Source: Epiperipatus broadwayi
Taxonomy: Eukaryota; Onychophora; Udeonychophora; Euonychophora; Peripatidae
Direction of reading: 5' to 3'
DNA length: 64,000 nt
Assembly (NCBI GenBank): GCA_028023455.1
Contig: JAQFVV010000042.1
Location: forward strand, 7,585,922 to 7,649,921
Positions 40,351 through 52,545 of this stretch are shown piece by piece. How positions within the stretch are numbered: position 1 is the stretch's first letter; each line of letters begins with the position of its first letter. The position numbers and the translations under genes are program-made. The notes under the pieces are model-generated. The model had not been told where the DNA came from, ran no database searches, and saw nothing but the letters and a program-made list of their open reading frames with translations.

Positions 40351-40733
40351 CTAATGATGGGATTAGTATGAGAATTAAACCATTTATGAATCTTGAATTT
40401 AGGATTACATTGTAACCGACTAAGCGATTTTGTCAAAAGTAATTGAAGAAATTTTATATATTTATCTGTGACAATTCTCCTGATTCCCCCTCCACTTCTA
40501 AAAGCAAAGCTAATGAGTGGTTCTAAACATTATGAATTGTCACACTAGATTGATTTATAGTATTATTTGCCATTGTCACTTGAGTAGTTTCTTTAAATTT
40601 TTTCATTTTACTTCTTATCTTTCACAGTCAAACATAGTCTTCTACATTAAGTACATTTGTTTTTCTTTGTTATTATCAGTTTGTTCTCAACACAAACATC
40701 ATGGTTAGAGAGGAAAAATAAGCGTATCTAAAA

Positions 40734-41820
40734 CAGTGTTTTTCAAAATGGTCAATATCAACCCCCAGGGGTCATTTTTCACTTTCAGGGAGTCCATGTC
40801 AGTGACAAAAAAATTTGGGCATCTACAATATGTAAATGGGGGTCTACCTCCCAAAATCATTATTTCAGGCATTTTGTAAACTTTTAAGTAGATATTTTAA
40901 ATTTGAAATAATTAATTATATGAATAGGTATGATAAGTTTTGAATTTTGTTATTCTAATTCGTGCAAATCACAAAAATTACAATATAGCTTCTAAAAATA
41001 AAGATAATAGTAATTTTTACAATGTTTTTTATTGAAAATTATTATAATTTTTTGAATTATTACGATATTTCTTGCTATATTTAAATGTAATTTTTCCTGT
41101 GTATTATTAAAATATGACAAAACCAAATAATTATTGGTTCACAAGATTATTTAGGTATCTGCTTCATAGTGTTCTGTGATTATGTTTAAGTTTTTACAAG
41201 TTTTTATACCAGCATCGCATCGTAGTGAATAATGTTTGTTCAGACTTGTTTAGACCAAAACTTTTGCATGGACATGTTAAATTAGGCAATTATAAATAAG
41301 AATGTTAGAATCAAACATTGATTATTTTTATTCTGAATTTTGAAAAAAATGGTTGAAAAATATTAATTTTATTCAGTGCAAAATACAAATACAAATCAAA
41401 GTGAATCAAAAACAACTTATTTAGGAGTATATAAAAAAAGTAAATACAAACTTTTAGTTAGTTAAACATCCAGATTATGATCTCAGCAACATTTTTTAGT
41501 TAAATATTTCAAATAAAGATAATACCTGCTAAAACATATGACCAAAAACTCTAATTGCACACTCAAACAAAAAATTAAATATCCAAACAAAGAAGTAGAC
41601 AATGCTTCAGATTATTTCCTACTTTTTAAGATTTGTTTTTGTTTGTTTATGTGTTTTTTTAAAGGTTTTGTGTTAAAGAAGTAGGAATTGTTCAGATAGT
41701 TTTTCAATTTTCATAATACTTAGTTTTAAGTGCCTCAATAGAATCTTACTCCAGTCAATTAATTTAAATTTTTTAAATTATGAGATTTAAATAGCTTGTG
41801 TTTTGTTGACAGATACATTC
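40734..41820 (+). mobile_element. hAT-type element, 5' end and leader
   Basis: CAGTGTTTTTCAAAATGG followed by a CCCCCAGGGGTCA block is a classic hAT terminal inverted repeat and subterminal region. The matching 3' end was not found, so the element is truncated, extends further, or is interrupted. It is followed by a BED-finger transposase fragment on the same strand. Confidence 0.65.
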
Positions 41821-41828
41821 TATTCAAC

Positions 41829-42085
41829 ATGGCAGAGGCTAAAAAAAATGTAGGCAGTAAAGCATTGATTATTTGAAGTTTGTCTTTATTCCATCACTGT
41901 CAGTCAAACATTTGCCCATGTGTCTTTTGTGCAACAAAGTTTTAAGAAACAATTCTATGAAACCATCTAAACTGGAGGATCATCTGAGAAGATTGTATCC
42001 TGATAAAACAAGTAAATATTTGATAAACTTTAAAACACTGAAAGAAAAACTTCAGAAGAGAACCATGCTAGACAGCAAAAATTAA
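41829..42085 (+). pseudogene. hAT transposase fragment, BED zinc finger (ZBED5/FAM200-like)
   Basis: From the ATG at 41829 the frame reads MAEAKKNVGSKALII and stops. After a frameshift it continues YLKFVFIPSLSVKHLPMC, then LLCNKVLRNNSMKPSKLEDH, LRRLYPDKTSKYL, and KTLKEKLQKRTMLDS. The C-x2-C (PMCLLC) and H-x4-H-like (EDHLRRLYPD, second ligand degraded) arrangement with N-S-M-K-P-S-K-L is the hallmark BED finger of hAT transposases related to vertebrate ZBED5/FAM200 proteins. In an intact element about 550 more residues would follow with the RNase-H-like catalytic core and the hAT dimerisation region. Here nothing recognisable follows 42085. Broken and truncated. Confidence 0.75.
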
Positions 42086-42549
42086 TCAAAATCATTCTCT
42101 GGTAGCTACATTTATTGTAGTATATGCTTCTGCTTCTAGAAACCTTTTCAGGGGACCTTTCAGTTATAAAAAAAAAGGAAGAAAAAGGAATATTTTTTTT
42201 CCATGTTTAGTTCACTTTTTGTATATTTATTTTTGAAAAACAAAAAAGGATTAGGATTTTGGATAGAAATACCATGTTTAACTGAAAATAAGATAAGGTC
42301 TTATATTAATTTTTGCTCCAAAATATTTCTTAGGGCTTATTTCCAGGGTATATCTTATTTTTCTTATATAAAAATCTACATTTATTCAAATACAAAAATC
42401 TACATTTATATTTATTTATACATTCATTACTTTATAAAGGCCTAAGAATAATTGGAATCATTCTCTGATAGCTAAGTTTGTTGTAGTACATGTTTCTGTT
42501 TTTAGATACCTCTTTGCAGAGACTCTTCTACATCAGCCTGCCAAATGAC
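42086..42549. repeat. Diverged direct repeat after the hAT fragment
   Basis: The segment ATCATTCTCTGGTAGCTA... near 42093-42150 recurs as ATCATTCTCTGATAGCTA... near 42460-42520 with the same following words (GTAGTAnATGnTTCTGnTT). They are about 360 bases apart and partly flank an A/T-rich insert. The meaning is unclear; it could be a tandem duplication or a flank of an insertion. Confidence 0.5.
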
Positions 42550-44424
42550 ATCATCATGTGAAATTGTGGTCACATATAGCACATTTTTTGTAAAGTGCAT
42601 TTCATGTATTTATCAATTTTTGTAATGGCTGAAAAGTTGAAACAACATGAAATTCTGTTTTCTTTTAGGAGAAAAATGGCAGGGAAAACAGTTGTACTGT
42701 ATGAAACAACTTACATGCAAACTGCTCTGGAAAAACACAAATTTATGAGTGGTTTCATGGAAGTGTTAAATTCACCACTAAAAAAGCATGGTGAGGGAAT
42801 TCAAATGTCAAGATGCTGCTGATTTTTTTTTTGAATACAAATGGCATTGTTCACTCAGGATTCATTTGTAACAATCAAGCATTTAAAATCTACAAGTTCT
42901 GAAACTTTTGTGTGATATGGTAAAACATCATAAAGATCCCATTTTGTGGCAAAATGAGGAGTGCATGTTTGATCACAACATATTACCATTTCCAACTTTC
43001 TTATACACTTAACAATACTATTTTTACACCAAGACTTTACTCTTACAGTTTCATCATAGCAGTGTGCTAGCATATAAAGCTTGAGTGTGAAACAATTTTT
43101 AATTAAATTCAACTTGATCCAGATTATCCAACTGCCACATTCATTCAATCTTGCTCCATGCAACTTTTTCATCTCTCAAATGAAAAAATGTCTCTTTTTT
43201 GTAAACTTAGAAGTGGTGAAGAAAAAATGAAGAGGCGTTAAAAGGCACCACTTTACAAATATTTCTGATGTACTTCAAAAAGTGAAAAACATGCTTAATT
43301 TGCATTGAATAGACTATACGTTGAAAGAGTTTCAATTTGCAACACCTAAAAATAAATATACAATTTTTTATTACAAAATTTTGGTTATTTTTGAGTCTTC
43401 CTCCCATAATTTAATACATTCATGTGTTTTAATGGATGAAATCCATCTGTCTGGCTATCAATATTAAGAAGGGCTTATATTTGTAGTGATAATATTATGA
43501 GTATCCTGAAAAATGCTAGGTCATATTTTCAGGAAAACATGGGAAAATATTTTATTGCTCAAAAAATAAAAATTAAGATATTTATTTTTAAAGAAATTAA
43601 GGGTATAAACAATTTTTTTTTTTAAAATATATTTTTTCTTCTAAAAAGAAAATCAGTTTCTCAAACCTTAGTGCAATAATTTCTGATATAATTATGTGAT
43701 TGGATAGAAAATTGATATTAGGATTGTTTTTTTTGGAAAAAAGTAAAAGTGGTGATAGAATTCAAGAGTTCAGTAGTGGTGAGTTCAGCAGATAGAAACT
43801 CAGCTTGGAAGTCTGATGCTAAATTGATCTCATTCTTAGTAAAAATATTTTTGATAATATATATAATAGTATGGAGTTTACAAGAATCATGTTTTAAGTT
43901 CTTACTAAAAGCTGGTTATTACTAACCCAAGTATGTAACCAATCTCACTAAAGGGATTACAAAAGAAAAATAGCCCTGAGAGAAACTTTCAACAAGGTTT
44001 ATATATTGATCCATCCAAAATAATGGCTGTCTCAACTTATGCTAACCTGCACTGAAATTATTGTTAAACTAAAAATTTGGAGCTACAAAAGAAAGAGAAA
44101 AAAGAAAAAGATCACTAAATGAAAATAACCATTGAGAAAGCTATAACAGGGAAGAAAAAACCTGAAGCAAACAGTTGACCAAACTATTATGTGCAATATT
44201 ACATGCAAGATATATTAGAAAAGACACTCAACTAGGCAACTACAAAGAAGAAATGAAGAAAAAGAAAAAAAAATCTATGGTAAAAATGAGAGGTACTTAT
44301 GTAGTTTGTCTGCCAGAAGCTTGCCTCCAACTTTTTAAATAATCCATTTTTAGGGCCTCAGAGACTTACAATACAAAATATGAACAATATGGCTGACTCT
44401 ACATTATTATAATCAATAATTATG
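42550..44424. other. AT-rich DNA, no assigned gene
   Basis: Two frames, 42595-42822 (plus) and 42855-43172 (minus), are longer than typical chance frames but show no family I recognise. They may be remnants of the hAT element or another transposon. The segment 44090-44280 is A/G-rich and may be decayed coding sequence. Confidence 0.4.
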
Positions 44425-45476
44425 GTTTTTTATGTATTATAATGATAAAGAAACAAAAGTCCAAAGGGGTGTAATTCTAAAATTTTTTAATATAAATACA
44501 TAAATAAAATTTAGAAAAAAGATCATTTAGTAGACTATAACAAACATGCAGATCAACATCACTTTTTGGATGGGTGCTATCCCTAATTTTCAAAATATTC
44601 CATTGCATTTTGCTCTGCCAATGAAATATTCCAAATTTTAATCATATTTCCACTTCTGTGATGAAATATTCCAAATTTTATAATTTTACACACAGGTTGT
44701 CACATGTTATGTCTTGAGCACATGTTAATAAAATTGGGATTAGTTTTGCCATAAATTGTATTCACAAAATAACACCAAAATGTTAACACTTGGTGAACAC
44801 TTAACATGAGGCTAACAGATAACACATGACAAATTATCCATAATATTTTTTAGCATTAGTTTACATGTGGTTTTTTTAACATTCCTTCTTTACTGTATTA
44901 TTTTTGGAAATATGATTAAAATTTGGAATATTTCATTGACAGAACAAGATGCACTGGAATATTTTCAAAAATTTCAACACAGTGCTAACAGATAATAAGT
45001 GATAAATTATCATAATTTTTTTTAACATTCCTTTTTATCACATCATTTTTCGAAATATGATTAAAATCTGGAATACCTTATTGATAGAACTGGAAATATG
45101 ATTAAAATTTGAAATATTTCAAAGTTAGAACAAGATGCAGTGGAATATTTTCAAAATTACAGAATAGTGGTCACCTGAAAAGTGACATCTGCGTATACAT
45201 TTGTTATACTTTGCTTACTTATATTTTATTTTTTATTACTGCATTTACATCATTACTTACAATCCTTTGAATTTTTGTGTGTTTCAGTGGAATATTTTCT
45301 AAATTACAGGATAGTGCCACCGAAAAGTGATGTCGGTCTGTACATTTATTAGTCTACTAAATGATGTTTTTTTTTTAAAAATTATTTATTGCATTTACAC
45401 TAAAAAAAATTTTTAATTTGCAGCTCTTTGGACTTTTGTGTTTTTTTATCATTTTAATAAATAAAAAAAAAAAAAC
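44425..45476. mobile_element. Long-inverted-repeat DNA element, about 1.05 kb
   Basis: The left arm (44425 to about 44700) and right arm (about 45060-45476) are inverted copies. The left reads AACAAAAGTCCAAAGGGGTG, GATCATTTAGTAGACTATAA, AACATCACTTTTTGGAT and TTCAAAATATTCCATTGCA. The right carries the complements in reverse order. A partial extra copy of the right arm (about 45110-45200) makes the arm a duplicated tandem. The words TGGAATATTTT and GAAATATGATTAAAAT occur repeatedly inside. No ORF. Superfamily unknown. Confidence 0.7.
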
Positions 45477-46049
45477 AACTATTGAATATGATAACTTAGA
45501 GCCAGTCATATTGTTTATTCCATATGTTCTGAGCCCTGAAAATGGATCATTAAAAAAAAACAGATGGCAACCTTCCAGCAGGCAAACTATATAAGTAGCA
45601 AATGAGTATTGTAGGGTGTACAGTGAATACTTTTATATGGATTACTTTATAAAGAAAGTAATAATTGAAAATATTGAATCATTTTTTTAGTAGGTTTGTT
45701 GAAAATATTTTTTTTCTTGTTTGAAATTGTATGAGGCATACAATTTTTTTAGGGTTTGATTATTGTAAGAGAATAGCTTATATAAATTAAATGTTAATTA
45801 ATTAAGAAGAATCAGAAAGGAATAATAAGTATGTATTGTATGAAATTATGTGTATTAACTTTGGGTTTGGCATATTGTCATTTATTAATTTAATTTTTTT
45901 TTACTTCTTAGTTAATTTTTTTTTTCATTTTTAAAATTATTATTATTACTTTATTTCTTTATTTTTCTAGCTGTTTGTTCTATAAATTACCAATGTGTGC
46001 AACTGACTTCAAAATAGTATTTGCTTTAAGAGTTTTGTAGGTTATCTCA
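45477..46049. other. AT-rich DNA, nothing recognised
   Basis: T- and A-rich unique sequence; no feature supported. Confidence 0.5.
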
Positions 46050-46730
46050 GTGAAATTATTTAATAATGGATCAAATTGATTGGATATATTTTCACTTGCT
46101 CACAGTCTAGGATCATTACAATCCTACAGCTTGCTTGGACATAACAGTATTTGTCTTATATATGTGAGTGGTATCCAGATGGTTCTCTAATTATTTGGAT
46201 GGTGCAAAGATAAAAGTCACCTTTAAAGTCTCCATACTTTATTTATATATTTTAGAATGATTGTTCGTTTATTGATGGCTGGTACACTCATGGTACCAGG
46301 TATCCAAGAGCATTGATGATGATCAGCATCGATATCATGATACAGTTGTTGAATGTTTATTATTGTAAATATTTTAGCACTTAAATATGTATGCAGATGA
46401 TATTTTGATAATTGTTTTTATAATAAACCCTGAGTTTGGCATCCTCAGGTTAAATTTATAGTGTATCTCTTAAATCCAGACACAAAGGATGATTATTGAC
46501 TCTTGAGCATTGATGATTGTTGCCGCTGATGCTGATTCTTTGATCGTTTTCTATATTCAGTAAAAACAGATGTTTTTGTTGATTTCTATTCAATAAAAAA
46601 GATTCTGATTTGAGAATGTTGATTTCCATCACTCTGCATTTTTTATTTGTACCTTTATAGTACTAATCTGTATTCTCTTATCTAATAATTGAATGTATTC
46701 GAAAAGTTTAAATAAAGTTTGAATTTTTGT
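46050..46730 (+). repeat. R2 interspersed repeat, copy 2
   Basis: Matches the minus strand of 21.88-22.53 kb through TCACCTTTAAAGTC, GGCTGGTACACTCATGGTAC, AGAGCATTGATGATGATCAG and AAATCCAGACACAA. Its end (TTGAATGTATTCGAAAAG, then TTTAAATAAAGTTTGAATTT) resembles the R3 terminus. A G/C-word-rich core in otherwise AT-rich DNA supports an old inserted repeat, possibly an LTR. Confidence 0.45.
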
Positions 46731-47736
46731 AAAAAAAATTTTTTTACAATTAATACTAAATGATAGAAAATAGTCAATTACTTAATTGTAAATTTGTAGA
46801 CTTTTTGTGTTTAATTCCATAACGATCTTGATTTTAATTTTATAATAATAAAATCTAAGTGAAAAATTCTTTAAAAACATTTTTGAAAGATTTATAAATA
46901 AATAGTAAGAAAATTTTAAAACACTACCTAGTGATAAAAGTCTTTGATTAGTATTTGTTGTATCACAATTCAATGCAGAACTAAAACATTTCAGAGATCA
47001 CTTTTACCATATTATGTATATATATATGATGCAACGTAACTACTCTTTGAAAATTTTTATTTTTATCAGTATTTCATAAGTTTTAGTAACATTTCACACA
47101 TTTTAAATTCTAGATGTTTTATTTAATCAAATAAATAAAGTAGTGTAACAGGAATAAACAATAACAGGAATGAAATATAGTACTTCAGATTAATAATTGA
47201 CAATAACTTATGAAGGTATAAGCAAAAACATTTATAATGACTATCAGCTTAATAATAAGTATTTATAACCATCATTGGTTAAATATTATTTTTGTAACAG
47301 TTTTTGAAAATCCTTACTTATTCTGATAAAAAGCAAAGTATGTCCTTGAACTTTTTTTTTCCATGTGAGAAAATGTTGTGCCTGGACTGTGATTAATTAA
47401 TGTTCAGCACTATAAAATGACAGTTCAAGTTATTGATAGATCCAGGTGAAACACAGCATTTATTTGAAGCTAATTCTGTGACCAATGTGTGAAAAATGAA
47501 GTATGCGGGGAGCAATGAATCAGGTTTTATTATATTAATTAAAAATTTATAGAATTATTTTTACAAAAGCAAGATTCAAAATAAAATGAAAATTTGTTCA
47601 ATTTATTCAAACACAAAAATAAAAAAGGTAATAGTTAATATATCTTTAAGAAAAATAACTGGGTTTTTTTTTTAAAGCAATACATGTGAGGAACTTTTTA
47701 TATTGCTACATTTTATCATGTTATTGTATAGCATCG
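46731..47736. other. AT-rich DNA, nothing recognised
   Basis: A small inverted AAAAAAATTTTTTT palindrome at about 46731-46747; no other feature. Confidence 0.5.
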
Positions 47737-47744
47737 GTTTATGG

Positions 47745-48861
47745 CAGGAGTCAACAACTTATGTCTCCCAGGCCACTTCTGGCCCACAAAGTGTTTTTAT
47801 CTAGCCTACAATATGCTGAGCTGCTTGGAATGAAAATGCCATGCTATAATCAATAAGTAGCAAACTATTATTTTTCGATTACATAGTATTCACAACTAGA
47901 AATTGAAAGTAAAAAAACTTTACATATCTGTTCAATTGGGGTAATTTTTTCATTTTTAAATAAAAAAACATAAAAATCATTTTATTTTTTCCCTCAGCAG
48001 ATGAGTAATATATTTTTTAAAATTAAAAATAATTTAAAACTAAAAGAATATAACATTTTATTAAAGAGATAATGGAAAGAAAATATTTTTTTATAAAAAA
48101 ATTTAATTGCATATACAGACAGCAAAAAATATCAATATTAAATATAAAAATCTTAATTTTTTAAAAAATTTCATAAAAATATTAAAAACAAAATACAATC
48201 TTATAAACTTTACTTAGTTCAACTTATTTGATCATAGTATCTTTTGTGATTAAATTGTCTGCCAATATAATTTCAATTAATTCCAAATAGCAGAAAACTA
48301 GAATAAATTAATTTTTGTAAAAAAAAAAAAATAAATTAAAAAAAAATACTAGAAGGGGATTTGAAAGTATAAATTAAACACAAATTTATATTAATGAACA
48401 TAATAATTACTAGTAATAGAAAATAACACATTACATTCAGAAATACTACTAAATTCATCGCTTCCTTTATTTTGCTGTTATATAAATGCAATTTATCCAT
48501 TCTACTTTAAATACTTTTTAGCAAAAAATCTTTTATTGGACATATATGTGTATACAATCTTATATTTTGACTGTCTTGCAGTCTTCTTCGAGCCACAGAC
48601 TGCAGGACAGTCGAAACATAAGATTGTGCACACGTATATGTACAATAAAAGGTTTTTTTGTCAAAAAGTGTTTAAAGTAGAGTGTTATTATGTTTCTTCT
48701 ATCCATAAATACAAATACATATTTTTATTTCTATTTTAATAAATGTTTTTTTAAACATTGTTTGTGACTTTTTTATTTATATATTGTCTTTTTTTTTTAT
48801 TGGCTTGCCAAGACTTCAAATTTGTTATCTGGCTCCTTCAAAGAAAAATTTGTCTACCCTG
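47745..48861. mobile_element. hAT-type non-autonomous element
   Basis: The left end CAGGAGTCAACAACTTATGT, then CCAGGCCACTTCTGGCCC, is typical of hAT ends. The right end, read as its complement, is CAGGGTAGACAAATTTTTC. The 8-base flanks are GTTTATGG (47737-47744) and ATCTATGG (48862-48869), 6 of 8 identical, as expected for an aged hAT target-site duplication. The interior (1.1 kb) has no transposase and consists of A/T-rich filler plus a nested PLE-end hairpin. Confidence 0.75.
48498..48684. repeat. Hairpin of two inverted Penelope-type ends
   Basis: The left arm (ATTCTACTTTAAATACTTTT to CTTGCAGTC) and right arm (GACTGCAGGACAGTCGAAAC to GTGTTTAAAGTAGAGTG) pair over about 85 bases, with about 14 bases (TTCTTCGAGCCACA) between. 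Each arm is homologous to the PLE end at 33.24-33.32 kb. The element therefore appears to be a snap-back of that terminus, inserted in the hAT MITE. A frame crosses it (48536-48739) without meaning. Confidence 0.85.
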
Positions 48862-48869
48862 ATCTATGG

Positions 48870-50563
48870 CATGAATTGTAACGTTATTTTTAGACTGATC
48901 AATGAAATCTCTAAAAGAGTTTCACCATTTATGATACAATATTTATTCCTAGATTAATTATTGTTGGAATTATTAAAAATTATGAGTTGTGTTTATGATA
49001 ATTGTTTATAGTATTCTATCATTCAGGTTTGTTCTATTATTTATATTCATGATATTTTAGAAAAAAAGTAATATGTTTTATGCTATTATTTTATTATTGT
49101 TGACTACTGAAATATTTTGTGGTCAGTATTTTTTTTAATTTATCTAATTTTTTATATGACAGCCTATTTTAGAGCAAACATTTTTTCTCTCTCAAATAGT
49201 CCTTCAAATTTTCTTATTTTTGCATTTCATCTAACAAAAATAATCCAAATTCAGTGATTAATTAATTTTTTCATTTTTACAATATTATCATTAAAATTAA
49301 TTTGGAATCAAATTCTTTCATTCCTTTAATTTTTTCTTGATGTTTTCAATATATTTTTCTCCATAATTTTTTTTGGTTATCTGCAGTTCTTTTTTTAAAA
49401 TTCAAAATCCATATTTGACAACCATAAATTAAAACAAGTCACCCCCTCCCCATTTTAAAAATAAGCATAACAGTTATATATTTTAAAAATAATATTATGC
49501 CTACAGTGCATTTTATCTTGATTTTTTAAATTATATTTATTTTTAAAAACCAGTTATTTTTTTATGCAATAATTTTTTTTTTTACTTATAATTAATGAAA
49601 GACAATGAAATTTTACTTTAAAATGTAACAGATTAACAAATAAATTAGATTACTAATATGGAATATAAATTGCTTGAAGTAGCAAACGATATATCATCAT
49701 GCATATACAAACATATTTGCATACCCATATCTGCACCTCAAACTAATTATGTCATTATATTTTAAAAATAAACGTTAAAATAATAGAAATTAATGCATTT
49801 AAATATAAGTTAAGAATGTATTATTGTTGGAAGGATTTTAATATCTTCATTTTTTTTATGTAGAATATTTTTTGTTGATCGAAAATTTCCATATAAGCAT
49901 GATTGCATGCTGGTATTTCTAGAAAGAGGAAGAGGTTGGGGGTGGGGTGAAATAGCCATTTACTTTAGAAAATATCTTAGTGTCTTCCACTTTTATGAAA
50001 CTTTTTGATGATTGTTTTTTTTTTTACTTCATGATAGAAAAATTAGAACTATAGCATTCATTTATTAGAGAATAAAATAGTAATCTATTATATATACACC
50101 CAGTATTTATTTATCACTGATAGTATAGAATAGATATTGCTATATTTAAATTTAGGTTTTCAGAAGTACAGTATTATTTTCTTGATTACATAATTGCTTA
50201 ACACAATATAGAATCAATATATACATATGTGAAATGAGATTACTGAAAAAATGAGACATTACTACGAAATAAGTTAAATAAAATAGCCAGTTATTTACAC
50301 CCTCTCAATTGATTTCGTAAAAAAAAAAAAAAATCAAATAGAATGATAAATTTATCTAAGATTAAAAATTAAACTTTAATAGAAGTAAACACATTAAAAG
50401 ATTTTAATGAAAAATATACATTCAAACATAAAAACAATAAAATATTAAAAAAAAAATTACAATAATAAAAAAAAATATCAATGATTAATAAGTATATGTT
50501 ATATCATTATTTTACCAATGTCTTTTTTATATGCACATGAAAATCAATAAAATATTTAAGTAT
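48870..50563. other. AT-rich DNA, nothing recognised
   Basis: No gene. A G-rich patch (GGTTGGGGGTGGGG) sits near 49934-49948; poly-A runs near 50320 and 50450. Confidence 0.55.
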
Positions 50564-51117
50564 TCTTATAGTCCTCCTTTCCCTCATAAGTGGGCTATTT
50601 TAGATTCCTTTATCTGATCGGATTAAGCATTGTTTGCTGCTGGCCAAAAAGACTGATGGACAGAGAAACATATAACCAATGATTAACACAGGCCAATAAG
50701 CAATGATGATTGCTGAATCTGAATATTTCCAGTAATATCAGGAATCAGTCTTGTGGGAGAGAAGGGGGAGGATGTCTGTCTGATCTACAAAGACAGTGTG
50801 CATTTTCCCAGGGAAGTCCTGCTAACCTGAACAGCAGTAAGCATTCCTATGATAGCAATATGCTATTTGTCCATGCAGCTAGGCAAGTCCACAGAGGGAC
50901 TGGATGCTGCTAAGACTACTGTTGACTTGAGGCAAGCTGTCTTGTACAGCCAGAAGAGTAATTCTCCCTACCCATGAGGCAAGCTATCAGGTGTAGCTTG
51001 AAGCGGTAGAACCACAAGACTTGGATCCAAGAGTTCACATTATAACTATAATATTATGTATTGAATATATATGTAAATATAATAAATATTATATTAATTG
51101 TAATACTGGGTTTAGTA
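50564..51117 (+). repeat. 5' LTR of deleted retrotransposon
   Basis: Aligns with 51797-52545: TTATAGTCCTCCTTT, TCTGATCGGATTAAGC, TTTGCTGCTGGCCA, AGGGAAGTCCTGCTAACCT, TCCATGCAGCTAGGCAAGTC, and GGATCCAAGAGTT. It lacks the final CACAACA block that ends the other copies; sequence diverges after TTGTAATACT (about 51107). Contains the AGCTGT-N5-ACAGC palindrome near 50936 and AATAAA near 51080. Confidence 0.8.
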
Positions 51118-51530
51118 GAATTTTTTCCCCATAGCTGGGGAAAAAATGGGAGTGTAAATACACAAGTGCACACTTATATCGACACATGTTTGCGAATCAG
51201 TGATTATTAAATCACCCTTAATAAGTCATTAAATTTTGGCACAGTCAGACAAAAGAATTTATTTCCCATGGCTGGGAAAAAAAAGAGAGTGTAAATACAC
51301 GAGTGCACACTTAAAATTGGTGATTGTTAAATCACACTTAAATACTGCCCAAGTCAACAGATTTTGGTGCAGTCAGACAAAATAATTTTTTCTCACAGCT
51401 GGAAAAATAAGAGTGTAAATACACAAGTGCGCACTTGTATAGACACTTGTTAAGTTACGAATCGATGATTATTAAATTACTCATAAATACCGTTCAAACC
51501 AACAGATTTTTGGCACAGTAACCTGAATAA
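51118..51530 (+). repeat. Three tandem leader repeats (137, 128 and 148 bp)
   Basis: The units start at 51118, 51255 and 51383. Each has a C/T tract with hairpin (CCCATnGCTGGGAAAA), GAGTGTAAATACACnAGTGC, a GTGATTATTAAATCAC-like palindrome, and an end TTTTGGCACAGTCAGACAAA. The TGGCACAG-type end resembles the sequence just after a 5' LTR where a primer-binding site is expected. The leader region may therefore have been amplified. Unit lengths differ through small indels. Confidence 0.85.
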
Positions 51531-51796
51531 AAAACAGATCTATCAAAAATAACAGTATCAAGTGGTTACTCACAATAAATGCGAATGGATGTCAAAATCA
51601 TCACCATCAGAATCAACTTGGACTGGATTATACAGATGCAGCCACAATGAATGAATTTCCAGGAACAAGGATTGCAAGCAAGAAGGAACAACAAACCAAA
51701 GATGGCAGCAAACCAGAAGCAGCACCGAAGTGGAGTATTCGTTTTCAGCATCTGCATGACTATGTTCTCTAGGGTTAATTTTGGCCGGGGGGGGGA
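51531..51796 (+). pseudogene. Remnant interior of LTR retrotransposon and polypurine tract
   Basis: A short open frame ends ...PKWSIRFQHLHDYVL-stop at about 51770, resembling the C-terminal end of Ty3/Gypsy pol, where a basic-Pro stretch leads to an L-x-D-Y-V motif. Nine G residues (51787-51795) lie directly before TGTTATAG, the start of the 3' LTR, and fit a polypurine tract used to prime plus-strand DNA. Everything else of gag-pol is gone, so the element cannot act alone. The peptide family call is tentative. Confidence 0.5.
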
Positions 51797-52545
51797 TGTT
51801 ATAGTCCTCCTTTCTCTCCAAAGTGAACTATTCCAGATTCCTTCTATATCTGATCGGATTAAGCTTTGTTTGCTGCTGGCCAATTGGATGATATACAGCT
51901 AAATGCATAGCCTATGATTAGCACAGGCCAATAAGCAGTGATGATCACTGAATCCGAATGTTTCCAGTAAAGTCAGGGATCTGGCTATAAATGGTCAGCT
52001 TTATAGGAGAAAAGGGGGAGAATGTCTGTCTGATCCATAAAGACAGCACATGTTTTTCCAGGGAAGCCCTACTAACCTAACTGCAGTAAGCATTTCTACA
52101 AATAATTTTTTTTTTTTATTAATGCATTTAGTTTGTGTTTGCTTATTGAACTTAATCCAAATATTATGCTTTTATATCCAATATTCTAATAATATCCACA
52201 ACCCTGAGAAATCATGCAATCCACTGGGAAACATTTAGGGATGATGGTAACAATTTGTCCATGCAGCTAGGCAAGTCCACAGAGGGACCAGATGCTAAGA
52301 CTACTGTTGACTCAAGGCAAGCTGTTTTGTACAGCCAGAAGAATCATTCTCCCAATCTGTGATGCACGTTATCAGGTATAGCTGGAAGTGGTAGAACCAC
52401 AAGACCTGGATCCAAGAGTTTACATTATAACTATATTATTACATTTGAATATATTTGCAAATATAATAAATAATATGTTAATTGTAATACTCATGTTAAT
52501 ATTATTTTCTGTAGATAGGGACTCTAATCCAGAGCAAACACAACA
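51797..52545 (+). repeat. 3' LTR of deleted retrotransposon
   Basis: Begins TGTTATAGTCCTCC and ends AGAGCAAACACAACA, giving TG...CA termini. Relative to the 5' LTR it carries an insertion of about 140 bases near 52100-52240. No clear 5-base target duplication pairs with the left flank (AGTAT against CCATG), so boundaries or later rearrangement remain uncertain. Confidence 0.8.

Noticed and set aside
49930-49950. G-rich patch as a G-quadruplex
   Set aside because: GGTTGGGGGTGGGG does not supply four well-separated G3 tracts; not strong enough to call.
51566-51902. Three overlapping ORFs on both strands near the LTR element
   Set aside because: They overlap each other at one short segment between leader repeats and 3' LTR. 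Only the plus frame ending before the polypurine tract has any family resemblance.
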